Positions 49,607 to 62,204 of a stretch of 64,000 nt of DNA are shown here, piece after piece. A model generated the notes under the pieces. The model ran no database searches, was not told the DNA's origin, and saw nothing but the letters and a program-made list of their open reading frames with translations. The stretch is from assembly GCA_018350325.1 (NCBI GenBank), contig JAEVLN010000015.1, positions 1,734,762 to 1,798,761 of the forward strand, read 5' to 3'. Source of the DNA: Globodera rostochiensis. Lineage: Eukaryota > Nematoda > Chromadorea > Rhabditida > Heteroderidae. Each line of letters starts with the position of its first letter. Positions within the stretch are counted from its first letter, which is position 1. The position numbers and the translations under genes were made by a program.

Positions 49607-52417
49607 TCAATATGCCATTGTTCCGCCCACCGCCCCCCTTCCGTTCTGTTGCTGCTGCCTGTCCGGCATCACCACGTCGTAGTCGGCGGGTGGCGTCGTC
49701 GGCCTCGGCTCTCCGCCTGCTGCCGTTTTGCCCCCGAGTCTGTGCTGCGTGAACTTCGTGCCGTTGTTGTCCGGCTCTTCCTTCGTCATCGTCACGGTCG
49801 TCGTCACCTGCTCCGTCCGTCGTCTGAGCGTGTCCCCCTCGTCCTGCCCCTGTCCCCCCTCCCCGTCCTCCTCCAACTTCTTGCCCCCTCCGTTCAGCTT
49901 CGGCGTCCCTCCGTTCTGCTGCTTCGGCGTGTTCCGTCGCTGCTGCTGTTGTTGTTGCGGCTGGAACATTTTGGCCTCGTAACTTTCCCAATAATGGTGA
50001 TGGGCAGCCGCAGACTCATCGCACTCGCTGGCATCGGAGTTGCTTCTGCTCACATTCTGTCAGATGGAATAGTGAAGAAGTGCAAATGATTGTTCCCGCC
50101 GCCCACCCCCCCCCCCCCTCCACTCACTTTCCTTCCGCCCGTTCTTTGCTGTTGTCTGTTGTACGTCTCGTAGTAGTGCTCGTACAGTTCTGGCGAGAAT
50201 GAGCCCGGCTTATAAGTTGCTTGAACTCCATTCGAAGACGGCATATACTGAGAAAAATGGTTTGGAAAGCATTGTTGACACAACCCGGGATAGATCGAAT
50301 TCAGGCGGTGTCAATTAAAAAGCTATTTGCTTTTAATGCCTCCCGCCTCTCACAATTGGCTCCTCATAAGTGGTGGTGGTCCTGCTGTGGTGCCGTGGAA
50401 ATGTGTCGTAGACGGTCTCCGTGATGATGGGGACGGACCGTTCCGGCGATTTACGACGGACCGTTTGGCCAAGGAACGGAGACGGTGGCGGCGGCATAAA
50501 GAACATTCGGGGCGGGAACGGATGAGGCGAAAAAGGATGCCCAAAACGACCTTAGACAAAACGTAAAAGACGATGTGAACAAATCCATTGGCCCAGGGCC
50601 CATTTATACCAAAGTGAGGCGGTGGGGGCGGCGGCCCAAAAGGGACAAAGCGATGCGATTGCGGCGGAAAGAAAGGCGGCGGCATAAAGTGTGGGTGCGG
50701 CACTGCCGAGGAAAAGGCCCCGGGGCGAAGGAACGCCGCGGGCGGCGGTCGAGACGGAGGCGGGGGGAACATGCCCTGGGGGTGCGGCATCGGCGCGTAA
50801 AAGAAGGCACCGCCGTGCGGCGGTCGGCGCCGCGGCATCGAGTCGCAGAAGTCTCGCGGCTCAGCCCGACTGCCAACGCGGCCCTCGTACGGCACCAGCA
50901 CGCCTCCGCCCTCCCCGCCGCCGGCCTTCCTGCCCTTGTGCTGCTGTCGGAAAGTGCCGGACGATAGGCTGGACGAATCCAACTCGCCGTTTTGCTGCCG
51001 CCGCTGCCACGCCTTCTGACCGATCGCCCGCTCATTCCAATCCGATACCAGCCCATCCGCACCGTTCTCTTGCTCACTAAACAAAACGTAAAGTCCAATG
51101 AATCCCCAAATGAACGCTTTCCAAACCCAAAACCCGCCTCATATTCTGATCACTGCTTGGGCTTTCACTTCGGCTCGGCTCTTTGATCGCCCTGAGGCCG
51201 TTGCCCTGCGACGGCGGCGAGGGCAGCTTTTCCTCCGCCTTCAAATAATTCGTTTCCGCGTAGGCGTGGAAGCAGCAACGGACGAGCGCATTCGCCGCCT
51301 TTTCGTTGGTGCAAACGAAAGCGTGGCATTCGAGCACCTTTCATTTGGTGGCACATTTCAGAGACAAAACATTTTCATTTGTGCCCGCTTATCTTTATGA
51401 CCCCGCCCCAATTGCCCATCGAAAAAGCATTTTCCCCATTCTTGAATCGTTTAGTAAATTCAAATTTACGGGGCTTCGAATCGCTCGGACCGCCGCCGCC
51501 GGCGCCGCGCTCCCCCCCCCCGCCCGCCTATTATTGGACTATCGCCAAGTCGAGAAATAAGCGACTTTATCCGTACGTCCGCCACACCAAACTCAGAAAC
51601 TTTGCCCCAATCGCATCAAAGCAACGACCGACCTTGACCCCGTGGGTGCGACGGAAGATGGCAGCGAACATCGGCGGATGGGGCGAGTCGGGAATGTGCG
51701 CGAAAGGGCTGTCCAATGGGATGAACCGTTCCCCGCCTCCCTCCACGGCAAATCCGGTCATGTTCACGTAGCGCACCTGGTGAAGGAAGGGATTGGAACG
51801 TTGTGGGGTTGTGGGAGGGGGGAGGGGGAAGGGGGGAGGGGGGGAGGTTCAGATGGGAAGGATACGATGAAAAATGATGAAGATGAACGATGCAAAGGAG
51901 TGGATAGGGGAGGGGGTGGGGGGGGGGGGGGGTCATTGGGATGATAAGGCGCTGGGGAGGGGGGGATGGACAGGAGAGAGAACAACGACAACAAATCGTA
52001 CAGCGGCACAGTAATGGAGAGAGGCGATCGGGAAGAAGGCGCTCTCCATCTTTTGATCGCCGTCCACGTATTCCAGCAGCAGGCCATTGGACCACACCGA
52101 CAGCCTGACAGGGGGAGAATTGGGCCATTTTAGGACATTGTTTCACTCTCAAACTTTGCGGGGATCCGTTGCCAATTAGTTTTTGGTTGCCCCATCCCAA
52201 CTCACCACGAGTCGATGCCTTTGGTGTCCGGATTGTCTGTGGCCGGATAGCGTTCTTTCAGCGGCTGTTGAATGCCCTGGAGCCCGTCTTTGGTGATTGT
52301 TGGCACGGCACTTCCGATGTAAAGCACTCGGCAACGGCACAACGGCTCGCTGTTATGGAAAACGGTGGCATCCGTTGGGACGCCATTCCCAAGGGCGCAG
52401 GTGGAAGATGTGGCCAT
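49607..52417 (-). CDS. PTB/PID-domain protein with long Q/P-rich tail
   Basis: The N-terminal part is a phosphotyrosine-binding fold assembled over four exons: CRCRVLYIGSAVPTITKDGL (52206-52350), WLSVWSNGLLLEYVDGDQKM (52002-52104), VRYVNMTGFAVEGGGERFIP (51633-51776) and ECHAFVCTNEKAANALVRCC (from 51337). PTB folds bind NPxY-type peptides or lipids at membranes; the partner here is unknown. The remaining exons are disordered: Pro-rich with FVPFGPPPPPPHFG, then TETVYDTFPRHH, then SPELYEHYYETYNRQQQ, then a Gln-rich end finishing AVGGTMAY. The start is either ATG 52417 or an upstream ATG at 52549. One intron (51077-51137) seems to need a GC donor. I do not recognise a named orthologue. Confidence 0.75.
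51077..51137 (-). other. Possible GC-AG intron in the PTB gene
   Basis: On the minus strand, the exon ending SSDQN-ATG-AG joins T-GAG-CAA (SEQENGADG) only if the intron starts GCGGGTTTT and ends TTTAG. Candidate GT donors nearby give a stop or a wrong phase. Less certain than the other two because the tail is not conserved. Confidence 0.5.
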
Positions 52418-52549
52418 ACAGTGTTTCGGATGGATTTTGTACTTAAGACGGAGGGGAAATTGAAGCTTTAAGTAACTTTGGACAAGGAACGGGTCAACAA
52501 AGGGATGAAGAAAAAGTGGAGGAGGGGATGAAGGGGGGGCGTTCGGCAT

Positions 52550-55374
52550 AAGGAAGAGGATTCGGGCGGAAGAGGAGGGGGAGGGGGGGGGGGGGGGTGT
52601 TACGGGAGGGGGGGGGGGTGTTACGGGAGGGGGGGGGGGTGTTACGATGAAACTGAGAAGACCCGGCGGGATTTGTCTGATGATGCGATCTCTCGACCGA
52701 ACAAAATGTGGCCATAAAGAACGAAAAGAATGGATAGGATGGCGGGGGGGGGGGGGAGGGGGAGTTGGCGAATGCGAATATTTTCGCCTCTAAAGGGGCG
52801 ATGGCTGCGCGAGAATGGGGAAAACTGCTGGGTGGGGAGTATTTATATCATTCATTGATTGGTGTTGAGTTGTCGAGAGTGGTAAAAGTAAAAAGAATTA
52901 GGCCGGGGGCACTGAATTTGGGGGAGGGGGGGGCGTAAAAGGACGGCGAGCATAGCGCAACAACAGCAGATGAACGGGCAGGTCACAATTTGCGGCCGGT
53001 GAGCGATGGGTGCGTTGGTTCAGCAGCAGGTTTATGGGGGGAACAGAAAATGGGGGGGGGGAGAAAGGATACAATGCGAAAAGTGTGAATGAATGAATGG
53101 ATGAATGAAACACAGTGCCAATGTTTTTCGGGGAGGCGGGGGGGGGGGGGAAGTGAAGGCTAATGACGGGGCGCAATGAATGGAAAATTGGAGGAATAAT
53201 AATAATATCGCCTTGGGGGTTGGATGCCCACTGATAGGTCGAAGTCATCGCTGGTGGCGACGAGGGAGTGGGATCGATTCCGTTTTCAGCACTTTCCGTC
53301 GCCCACCCCCCGCCCCCCCCGCACAGTCTCCACCAATTTATCCTACCGAAATTTCTTCCCAAATGGATGAAAGCATTCGGAGAGGAAAGTAAGAGCGACT
53401 GAATCACTTGGAGGGGGGGGGGGGGGGGGGGAGTTGGGAGTTTCATACAAATTTTTCAGAATTATTGTTGTGGTTTTTGAGCGCGGATGGGAAGGTGGTC
53501 AGGGGGTTCAGAAAGTGTGGAACTGTGGGAGGAGTTGGGGAAGGGCGGGGGGGGGGGGGGAGTTATGAGCATTTGACGAGTGGAGAGAAGGGGGGAGGGG
53601 AATAATTGAATGGAGAAGGGCGGCAGAAAAAATAATTAGAATATGATTTTGCGAAAAGTAAAAGCAATTGGATTGGTTGGGAAGACGGAAAGGAGGAGCA
53701 ATTGGATTGGTTGGGAAGACGGAAAGGAGGAGCAATTGGATTGGTTGGGAAGACGGAAAGGAGGAGCAATTGGATTGGTTGGGAAGACGGAAAGGAGGAG
53801 CAATTGGATTGGTTGGGAAGACGGAAAGGAGGAGCAATTGGATTGGTTGGGAAGACGGAAAGGAGGAGCAATTGGATTGGTTGGGAAGACGGAAAGGAGG
53901 AGCAATTGGATTGGTTGGGAAGACGGAAAGGAGGAGCAATTGGATTGGTTGGGAAGACGAAAGGAGGAGCAATTGGATTGGTTGGGAAGACGGAAAGGAG
54001 GAGCAATTGGATTGGTTGGGAAGACGGAAAGGAGGAGCAATTGGGAGATGTACAAAATGAGACGGAAGAAGTCAGAAAGTCATAGTGGAAATGCAACCCG
54101 CACAGCGTCCGCTCCCAACGCATCCGCCGTTTCCATTTCCATTGCCCCCCCGTCCCCCGCCCCCACAGCGTTTGATCCTTCCGCATCCGTCGACGGGGGG
54201 ATGGACAACGGCGACGCTGCATTCCTTGCATCCGGCGAAGGAATGGGGCCGCGACATATTTTCCCTTCTTTCCGACCCAACCCGCCCCCCCATCCACCCA
54301 CAAACATGCCAACCCCCCCCCCCCTCCCCCCCCCCCCTCACCCCCACCCACACACATTCCATCCAACCCATCGCATTTCCCTCTCCTTCCGTCTACCCCC
54401 TCCCCCCCCCCCCCTTATGCGTATTCTTGATCAAATTCTGCTCCAAATCCGCCGACGTCGTCAGTGTGTGGCGGGCGGAGGATGTGGGAGTTGTGGTCGG
54501 TCGGTCCGTCATTCGTTCATTTATTGGATAACAGTGAACCAAAAAATTGGGTTAATTGCAAAAAGACACGGTGGTTGTGGTTCGCTGGGAGAAGGCGATG
54601 ATGGAATGAGACGAAGCTGATGATTTTAGTACATAAACTCGCTGCCTTTGGAAAGTCGGCGGTTTGTTCGGCTTGGGCTTGACGAGAATTACGGGGGGAG
54701 GGGGGTCATCGTTCTGGCAGCTTAATTATCCGCAGAGAATGGCGCAAAGAAAATGCTGTTGCTTTTGTTGTGTTCCAATTGAGTGGCACTCCGAAGACGA
54801 CGAGAAAATTTGGTAGGAAGAAGTAGCCCCTCCGGCGAAATGCGTTTACAAGTCAAAAACAATGCATAAGTGCGGCGGTCCGTCCATTCTCTCCCCAAAT
54901 TAACAAGCCTCCCCCCCCCCCATTCACAATGGACTTCCAATTCCCAATATTCTCCTCCTTTCGTTCACTGCACCCACTCATTCGAGCGCCTCCCCCCCCC
55001 CAAAACGGATCCGTCCCCCCTCCCCTCGCCCATTGCGCAAAGAAAGCGATGATTGGCATGCATGGATTGTACTCGCACAAAGTTAACCACACAAAAGAAT
55101 TGTTACGGGCACCGCGCCGCCCACGGCCGCACGTGGGCTTGTGCGCCCCAACGCGTGGCCTTTTGCTCGCGTGCTCCCCTCACATATATTAAAAAACAAT
55201 GAGACCAATTTTCTCAATAAAAAGTTCGAACAACGTTTTAGCAATTCTTGAATTTTAATGTATTCACTGATCGAAAACAAAAGAAAGTTGGCAAGTGATG
55301 GGGGGAGGGCAAAGAACGAACTAATTTGTAATATAATTGGACCAAATTAAAGCCTCTTGGTCGTCGGACTCCGT
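52550..55374 (+). other. Intergenic region between the two minus-strand genes, G-run and repeat rich
   Basis: Contains a triplicated TGTTACGGGAGGGGGG block (about 52597-52645), poly-G runs near 52742, 53140, 53410 and 53549, a 34-nt minisatellite (53651-54047), and poly-C runs near 54317-54337 and 54405-54414. Open frames on both strands are low complexity or repeat-derived. The 55090-55190 stretch is GC-rich without a recognised RNA fold. No gene supported. Confidence 0.7.
53651..54047 (+). repeat. 34-nt minisatellite, about 12 copies
   Basis: The core AGCAATTGGATTGGTTGGGA plus AGACGGAAAGGAGG repeats with almost no divergence (one copy lacks one G and one lacks the tail). It is intergenic. 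High identity suggests recent or ongoing homogenisation. Because 34 is not a multiple of three, all frames are read in turn and stay open on both strands. Confidence 0.95.
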
Positions 55375-58300
55375 TCATTCCTCCAGCTTCAGTTCAGGCT
55401 CATTGAAGCATTCCGTTGCCATACGCTTCAGTTCTACTTTATGTCTTGAAAGGGTGGTCAATACGTGCGGAGTCTTTCCGAAATGCTTTTCCTTCTGATG
55501 CGCCTCCACCGTCATTTTGTCGTGGGTCGAGGTGAACAAGCAGTACTTGCACTTGTAGATGGGCTTTTTGAGGTGCTTCTCCAGCAAATGGAGCAGGCGG
55601 CGCTTCTTGCTGATAGTCTGAAGGCAGGGCAATATGGTATCGTTTTCCGTATCAGGGCACATCAATTGGCGGTTCGAAAAATGAAAGTGACCAAACCCTA
55701 ACCACACAAATTCGACGGACCGGGGGAATGGAGTAAATCTCCCAAAAGCACCAAAAAATTCACCTGCGCACATCCCCTGCACTTGGCCCTTCTGCTCTCA
55801 TCCGCAATGGTAATGTTGGACAACCGTTTGGGTCTGCCCGGAAAGCATTGGTTGTGCAATTCAGAAAATTCGCCTCTGTGCTTTTCCACGTTGGCTATAG
55901 GCTCCAAACCCTGCAGAATATAATATTAAACATTCAAAAAGTCACAAGTTTTTATTAAATGCCCGGGCGTTCTTTACCTCGCACTCTTTCAACGTGTGGT
56001 TGTTGCGCATGTGCCGCTGCACAAGCCGTGCCTCGGCCGCCCCGTACTCGCACAACGGGCACTGGTGCAGCGGGATGTGCAAATGATGTTCCGCAATGTG
56101 TCGCGAGGTCTGTCGCACGTCCATGCCACAAAGGCGACAGCTGTTGAAGTCCTCCGTCACGCTGGCCGGCAGACGTCGGTTGATCCATCCCGGGAAGCAG
56201 CGCTCATTCCATTCCGCAATTTGCCGGGAATAGCGCAGCAAATTCGCCCGCGGCATCAGCTCCGTCTGATTCTTATGGGCCCGAAGGATGTGATTACGCA
56301 CGTCGGAGGAGCAGGCGTAATGCGAGAAGTCGCAGGCCGGACACTCGTACAGGCGCGGCTCGCGCAAATGATGCCGATACACATGGATCTGGTGTAGTGA
56401 GTGTACGGCTTGGAAACGGCACTAACCCCCCCCCCCCTTGAATCTAATAGACATTGCGTGCACTCTCTCTCTCGCCCTTTCTCTCACCTGTCTGTCTTCT
56501 GTCTTCATCTCCTGCCCGCACTCTCTGCACCGCACACGCGCCTCGTCTATGGTCGTCTGTCGTGCCACCGATGTTTCTTGACTGCAGCGATCACCGCCAC
56601 CACCGCCAGCTTTGAATTCTTTGCGAGGAAAGCAGCGTCTGTAGATCAATTCAATTTCGCCAAGATTTTCTTCGAGGCTGCCTAAACATTCAAGAAAATT
56701 GACACGTTAAAGCCCCATGCCTTTCTTTACTCAATGGCTCCTGTGTGGTGTCAGCGTGAGTGCGAAGCATATGCGAACGAACTGAAATTTTTATAGTTTT
56801 TGGAAAGAAATGAATAAAAAGCACCTTCGTAAGCACTATGAGCGCCATGGTTTTCACAGATTGGACATTGATATAACGGCAAATTGAGGTGATCTTTGGC
56901 GACATGTCGAAGTAAATTAGTACCCGGCTTCAGCGCAGTATGGCAAATCTTCAAAAAACCCGTAAATTTCAAACAAAGACATTTTGATTTTGACATATGA
57001 AAAAGGTTAGGAATAAATATGTAAATGTTGCATAATTTATATAATTGGATGCATTTCCACCTGGCACGTCCACTCGAGTGCATTAGCGGCTCCGTCTAAC
57101 TCGGCCAATGACCGTGCCTTCTCGTCAGTGCCCGGTGAGTCTCCCCACGAATAGTGCTGGTGTGAGCCGACCATCTCCATCAAAAGGTCGTCCAGCGTGG
57201 ATTTCTTGACAGTTGGTTCCCCCTCTTCCCCGACGTCGTGTCCATTCTTCGTCATAACTTCCTCCCCCAAAATCTTTGCCCCCCAATCCTCCGGTCGCTG
57301 TTCGTCCGAAGATTTCGTCGTTGGCGTCTCACTTTTCCGTTCCCCGGCATCCCCCGCGTTCAAATGGCGCTTTCTCTGCCAACCCGGGAAACATTTATCG
57401 TTCAGTGCGTCAATTTCGTCTCGATACAGCGATTCGTGCGAAATTGGCTCAAATTGGGCACCACCCGCGACGTCCACGAATTCTTTATGATCCCATCTTA
57501 AATTGATAATATTAAAGAGCCACTTAAAACACTGAAAAGACCGGCGAGATCGATTAACTGCGATAAGTCAAAGTACAAAAATGAACATAAATCGTATAAC
57601 GCAGATTGTTTCAGCCCCGAAATTCATAAATGCCAATAGCAATAGCAACTCACTTAATGTGCCATTTGACTCTGTGGATGTCGTAATTGGACGAGAAATC
57701 ACACAACGGACATTCAAAAATCTGCAAAATTGTGAAAAAAAAAGTTGAAAGGAAAAATCCCCCAAAGGGAAAGGCACCTTTCCTTTTCGCAAATGTTTGT
57801 GGAAGACGTGCCGTTGCCTGTCCGACTGGGCCACGTCCGCAGAACACACGCCGCACTGGTGTCTCTCACGGGGCCGAGCCTTGCCGGAATTGTTGGCGGG
57901 ACGAACCAATTTCATTTGACGGTTGGGGAAGCAACGCGTCTGCAAATAAAATATGCCAAAATTTGAAAAAGGCATTGAACGGGTGCCTGAAGTTCTCTGA
58001 TCTCGTCCGCATATTTATCCAAATTGCTGATCGGCACGGTGTTTTTGGCCTCTTTCGGGTGAACTTTGTGAATGTGTTTGCTGACTGTACAACTTTCGTA
58101 GCTGCCGAATTTGCAACAAATCGGACACTCATAGAGAGGTCTCTTCAAATGGCGCTGAGCAATGTGGCGGCCCGGGTATTTGGATTCTTCCCTGAAGAAC
58201 ATTTAGAGAAAATGAGGTGTTTAAACCCATCATTATGGTAGACCATCCACCCAAACAAAAGTCTCAGTACCCTGCCATTGGGCTGACCGTGTTCAATGGC

Positions 58301-60083
58301 CATTCCCGACTCACTCACATGCACAGGTGGCACAGTCTGTCGTTGCCGCCCGCACAGTCGTCGATCGGCGTCGTCTGCTGATTTGTGCTGCTCGGGGATG
58401 CGTTGTCGTTGTCCCGCCCTTCGGAATGCTGCCATTCGTCCTCTTGCCCCTCCTGCACAATTACTGCTTCCTCTTCTCCGACGTTCTCTCCCCCCATTGG
58501 GCTGTTGTCTTCGCTTTGTTGTAGCAAATGTCCCAACAACTCTCCGAACCCCTCCAACAAATCGTCCACCTCCGTCCCCCCATCTTCGCTCTCTTTTCGC
58601 CGTTTCATCGTCGTCTCCTCTTCAACAGAATCGCCATCGATCTTTCGCTTCTGTTTCCATTCGGGAAAGCAAAGTTGGCTCCACATCTAAAATAAAAAGG
58701 GGATTTTGCCAAGTTGGGCACACAAAATGAGCGCGACCGACCTGAATTTCCAATTTATGTTTCTCCTCTTGACTGATCGGCCGCGCGTCCTTTCCGTGCT
58801 GCACGCGGCTGTGCTTTTGCACTTCCCAAACAGAATTCGAATTTGTGTATTCGCAGCGAGGACATTTGAACAAATCTGCGAGAAGAGAATAATTCGTGGA
58901 AATAAATAATAATATAATCTCTTCCATTCCCTCTCACCCACCTTTCTTCTTCAGATGGACCATGTAAACGTGACGTTGTCGTGCCGTTGAACAAATGTCC
59001 AATTTGCACACCTAAATTTGTTGGCATTTTCTTAGTGTTCCATTGTCCGCCCATTTCGTCTTCGGCACCTGACAGTGCGCTTTTCGAATTGCCTTCGAGT
59101 CGACCATCGAAGCACGACACGACGACGGAGGTGCGTTGGTTGTTGTTGAGTCGTCACTGAGCGGAGATTCGGCGGAAACGGAAAGGAGAAAGGACTTCAG
59201 AGCCGTGCCGAAAAAGTCCAACTGACGAACAAACAAAATTTGTTAAAAAAAGAAGACAACAATTGCTGCCACCTTTTCGTTCTCTTCGCCCTGCCCAATT
59301 GTTATGGGAAATTGTTGCGTTTCACCGCTCGTAGACGGCTCTTCCAGTTCAGCCACTGCAACGGAACCATTTCCGCCGAAAATGCCGTTCAACAGCACTT
59401 CTATAGGGTCTCCGCCGTTGTTGTAGTCCAAACCATTTTGCGCTACGTCGTCTTCGTCCTGTTGCTGTTGAATCCCCGTGTCCTGCTGGTGACCGTTATT
59501 CTGAATGAAACGGTCATTCTGTACCTTTGAAGTTTGGCTTTTTAGAGGCATTAAGCGCTGAGAAAAGTGAACCAAACTAAGCCTGCCCACCTCAGACTCT
59601 CCAACATTTTCCTGCTGAACCATTTGTGCAGCATTGGCCGAATAGTCCACATTTGCCTGCAATAAGCTAATGATGACTAAGTTTCAACAATTAAAATATT
59701 AACCAATTAATGCTAATTGGACAATGGACTCACTCACCAACAGCCAAACGTGCGTTTTGTCGTGAATGTTCGGAGCGAGCAGCGATTCCGCCACAAATTT
59801 TGAGTGCTCCTGCAAAATAAAATTTGTTTTTCGATGTTTTCTTCTGAAGTGGCTTAAAAAGTATGACAATTATCGTCTTTCTATACGGATAGCTCTACAA
59901 CTTATTAGGCGAATGCTCTCAAAAGCGCCCTTCCCTCAAATAAACACTCACTTCAATCAGATGGGACCGAAGCTGTGAAGAATCATCAAACACTTCGCTT
60001 TTGGTCGTTGTCAGCCATGATGGCACGTCAATTTGATTGCATTCGTCGTCAAATTGTGAACAGATCTGACATATAAGTGGCAT
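55375..60083 (-). CDS. Multi-C2H2 zinc-finger protein built from a repeated paired-finger module
   Basis: Start ATG at 60083 gives MPLICQICSQFDDECNQIDV, whose finger closes as SHLIEEHSK after the first splice. About eight paired fingers follow. In each, finger A is C-x2-C with RH-x3-H, and it runs into finger B with L-[KR]-x-P-[LI]-Y-x-C-P-x-C. Examples: CQVCKLDICSTARQRHVYMV then FKCPRCEYTNS (59070-58750); RHIAQRHLKRPLYECPICCK (58190); CGVCSADVAQSDRQRHVFHK (57850); CQIC joined to LLRHVAKDHLNLPLYQCPIC (56945-56860); CRLCGMDVRQTSRHIAEHHL (56130); LEKHLKKPIYKCKYC (55590). A spacer with CFPGW, CFPRK or a variant precedes most pairs (57400, 56640, 56190, 55840, 57960, 58670). Probably a nuclear nucleic-acid-binding protein; target unknown. 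It might be two adjacent genes, but the shared module argues for one. Confidence 0.83.
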
Positions 60084-62204
60084 TCGTCTCGTTATCTGTA
60101 ATAACTAGGTAATAAGCTTGGGCTGGAATTTTTAGGAATTTGCCTGCTTTTTTTTGCGCATAAGGTATGATGAAAGGAGCTCAAAAATAACTTTACCCCA
60201 TAAACTTTTAAAATAGCGATTTTTATTGCCTATAAAGCCTCCTACTTCAGCGTTTTTGCGCTATTTGTGCCAGGGCTGGCGCGCGGACCGCAATTCGCGG
60301 CATTTTTTGGACTGCGAGGCAAATTTTGGTCCACGAACCGAGCCATTTTTGCCGAAAAGTTAAGCGATTAGTTTGATTTTTTGCATATTTTTCAGAAATT
60401 TTTCAATGGAAAACTATTCAAATTATAGAATTTTGGCGCAATTTCATAAATAAGCACGAAATGCCAAGTTTTCTCATTAATTCTTTTTCATAGGCCAAAA
60501 AAAGATTTCTGCATATCGTTTTGTTCGTTGTTAAATCGGCGCTTTAGCTTTTGACTTCTATAAATAAACTACGAAGAAAATACAATTAATGTAATAATCA
60601 AAAAGAATAAGTCACGGAATCAAAAAAAGAAAGAAACAATGGACGTGGGTGTCACTTTCGTCAATTCGTTCGGAATTGATGGCAAAGTGAAGGACGTGGG
60701 CGAAAGAATGGCAAAATCATCATCAGCAGGTGAATGAAAGCAGCAGCAGGGGGGAGGGGGTGTGGGGGTGCGTTGTGGCAAAGGCCAACTTGGCACAAGC
60801 CATGTTAGGGGAGGCAAGCAAGCATCTACACACACATCGGACATATTTGTCGGCTTTTAGGACAACTGGAAGGAAGGCAGAAATTGGAGGAGGAAAGGGA
60901 CGGGGATGTGATGCTGAAGGGTTGAAGGAGGAGGAGGAGGAGGAAGAACGGATGGGAACGAATGTAGGCAATGGGGAGGGGGGGGGGGGGGGGGGGGGGG
61001 GAGGTGCAGCAGCAGTGGAGGAGCTGATGTTGATGGCTGGGTGGGGCTGGGGGAGCACAGCAGCACTAACCACCCCAACCCGACCGACCAACAGCAGCAG
61101 CAGCAGCAGCCCCACATTCGCCAAGCCAACCCTTTCCATTCCCAACGCCCTCCCCGCAGGGGATGAGATGGAAGAGAAAAAGAGGCAGGCAAACAGCGAG
61201 AGAGCAGAAAAGGAGCGTGAAGGAGAAAAGAGGCAGGGAATACTGCTCCGAGTCGGTCGTCAGGCGCCGAAATATGAGCGGAAGGAGGGCAGACAGAGAG
61301 ATGGGGGAAAGACACGCCAGGCAGAGAGGGTTTGGCGGGCAAGAACGAATACAGCAGCAGCCGGAGGAGGACAGCCCTGCCTTCCCCTCATCGCCGGCAG
61401 GGAGGAGGAGATGGCCGGCCTCTTCCCTCTTGCCCACATCAACAGCAGTCAGTTCGAATGAAGTGTGGTAAGTGAGGACGAGTGCTGCTGCTGATGGGGA
61501 GGGGATGCTGCTGGAAAATGGGTGGAGGAGGCTGGGCCAAGAAACGGAGTTGAACTGGAGGGAGCTTACTCTTTATGAGTTGGATAAAAAGCTATGTACT
61601 CGAGTTGTGGGTTCGTTGAAACGCCCGAATGATGACGAAAGAATTGGAACTCGAAATTTGGGTGCATTAAACTGTCAGTTCAATGCAATGTAAAGCGCAG
61701 CAGTTTTGCCGGGCCGTTGCTGGCGCTGTTGGGGATGTAACAAACAAAATTCGGTGGATGTAGGGAATGTGGCGGGGAGGAGAGGAAGACTGAGTGGTGG
61801 TGATGGTTGGTCTTCGTTGTCATCGACGGGGTGGCGAATGTGGTGGAGGCAGCAGCAGAAGGGCTGCGGTGGTGGTGGTGGTGTCTCCGCATGGCGGGAA
61901 TGTCGGCCGACCTCGCCACATTCGCACCACTCAGCACAGAGTCGGGGAGGGACGGGCAGGAACAGAAACAGCAGTGAGACGCCACCATCGACCCGCGGGC
62001 GGTGTGGCGGGCAGGGAGGAGCAAAGCCACCCCCCGGCGCCTTCAGCAGCGGATACTTCGGCCGCCCCGGTCCACCGCTTTGCCCCTTCTCCTCTCTGGC
62101 AACAGCACCCAATCACAAGCAGTGCTTAAGGCACGCTAGAAATACAAATTAAGGTTGCAAAATCGTCTTTTTATTAATTTCCAGTGAAGTTGGATAATAA
62201 AGAA
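60084..62204 (+). other. Intergenic region between zinc-finger and tafazzin genes
   Basis: 60090-60620 is AT-rich. From about 60720 to 62110 the sequence is GC-rich, with a poly-G tract near 60976-61001 and CAG/GAG-type simple repeats. A 243-codon frame (60730-61461, +) and overlapping minus-strand frames exist but are compositionally biased. A minus-strand frame from 61145 starts with a hydrophobic, signal-like run (LLLLLLLVGRVGVVSAA). None has a domain I recognise, so no gene is called. Confidence 0.6.
62169..62174 (-). terminator. Polyadenylation signal of tafazzin
   Basis: The plus-strand TTTATT reads AATAAA on the minus strand, about 30 nt after the tafazzin stop codon. Confidence 0.6.

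Noticed and set aside
53563..54620. Long repetitive frames on both strands
   Set aside because: Artefact of the 34-nt array and neighbouring C-runs; no recognisable domain.
60730..61461. 243-codon frame and an opposing frame with a signal-like start
   Set aside because: Strong compositional bias, simple repeats and overlap of several frames; nothing resembling a domain. Kept as unresolved rather than called.
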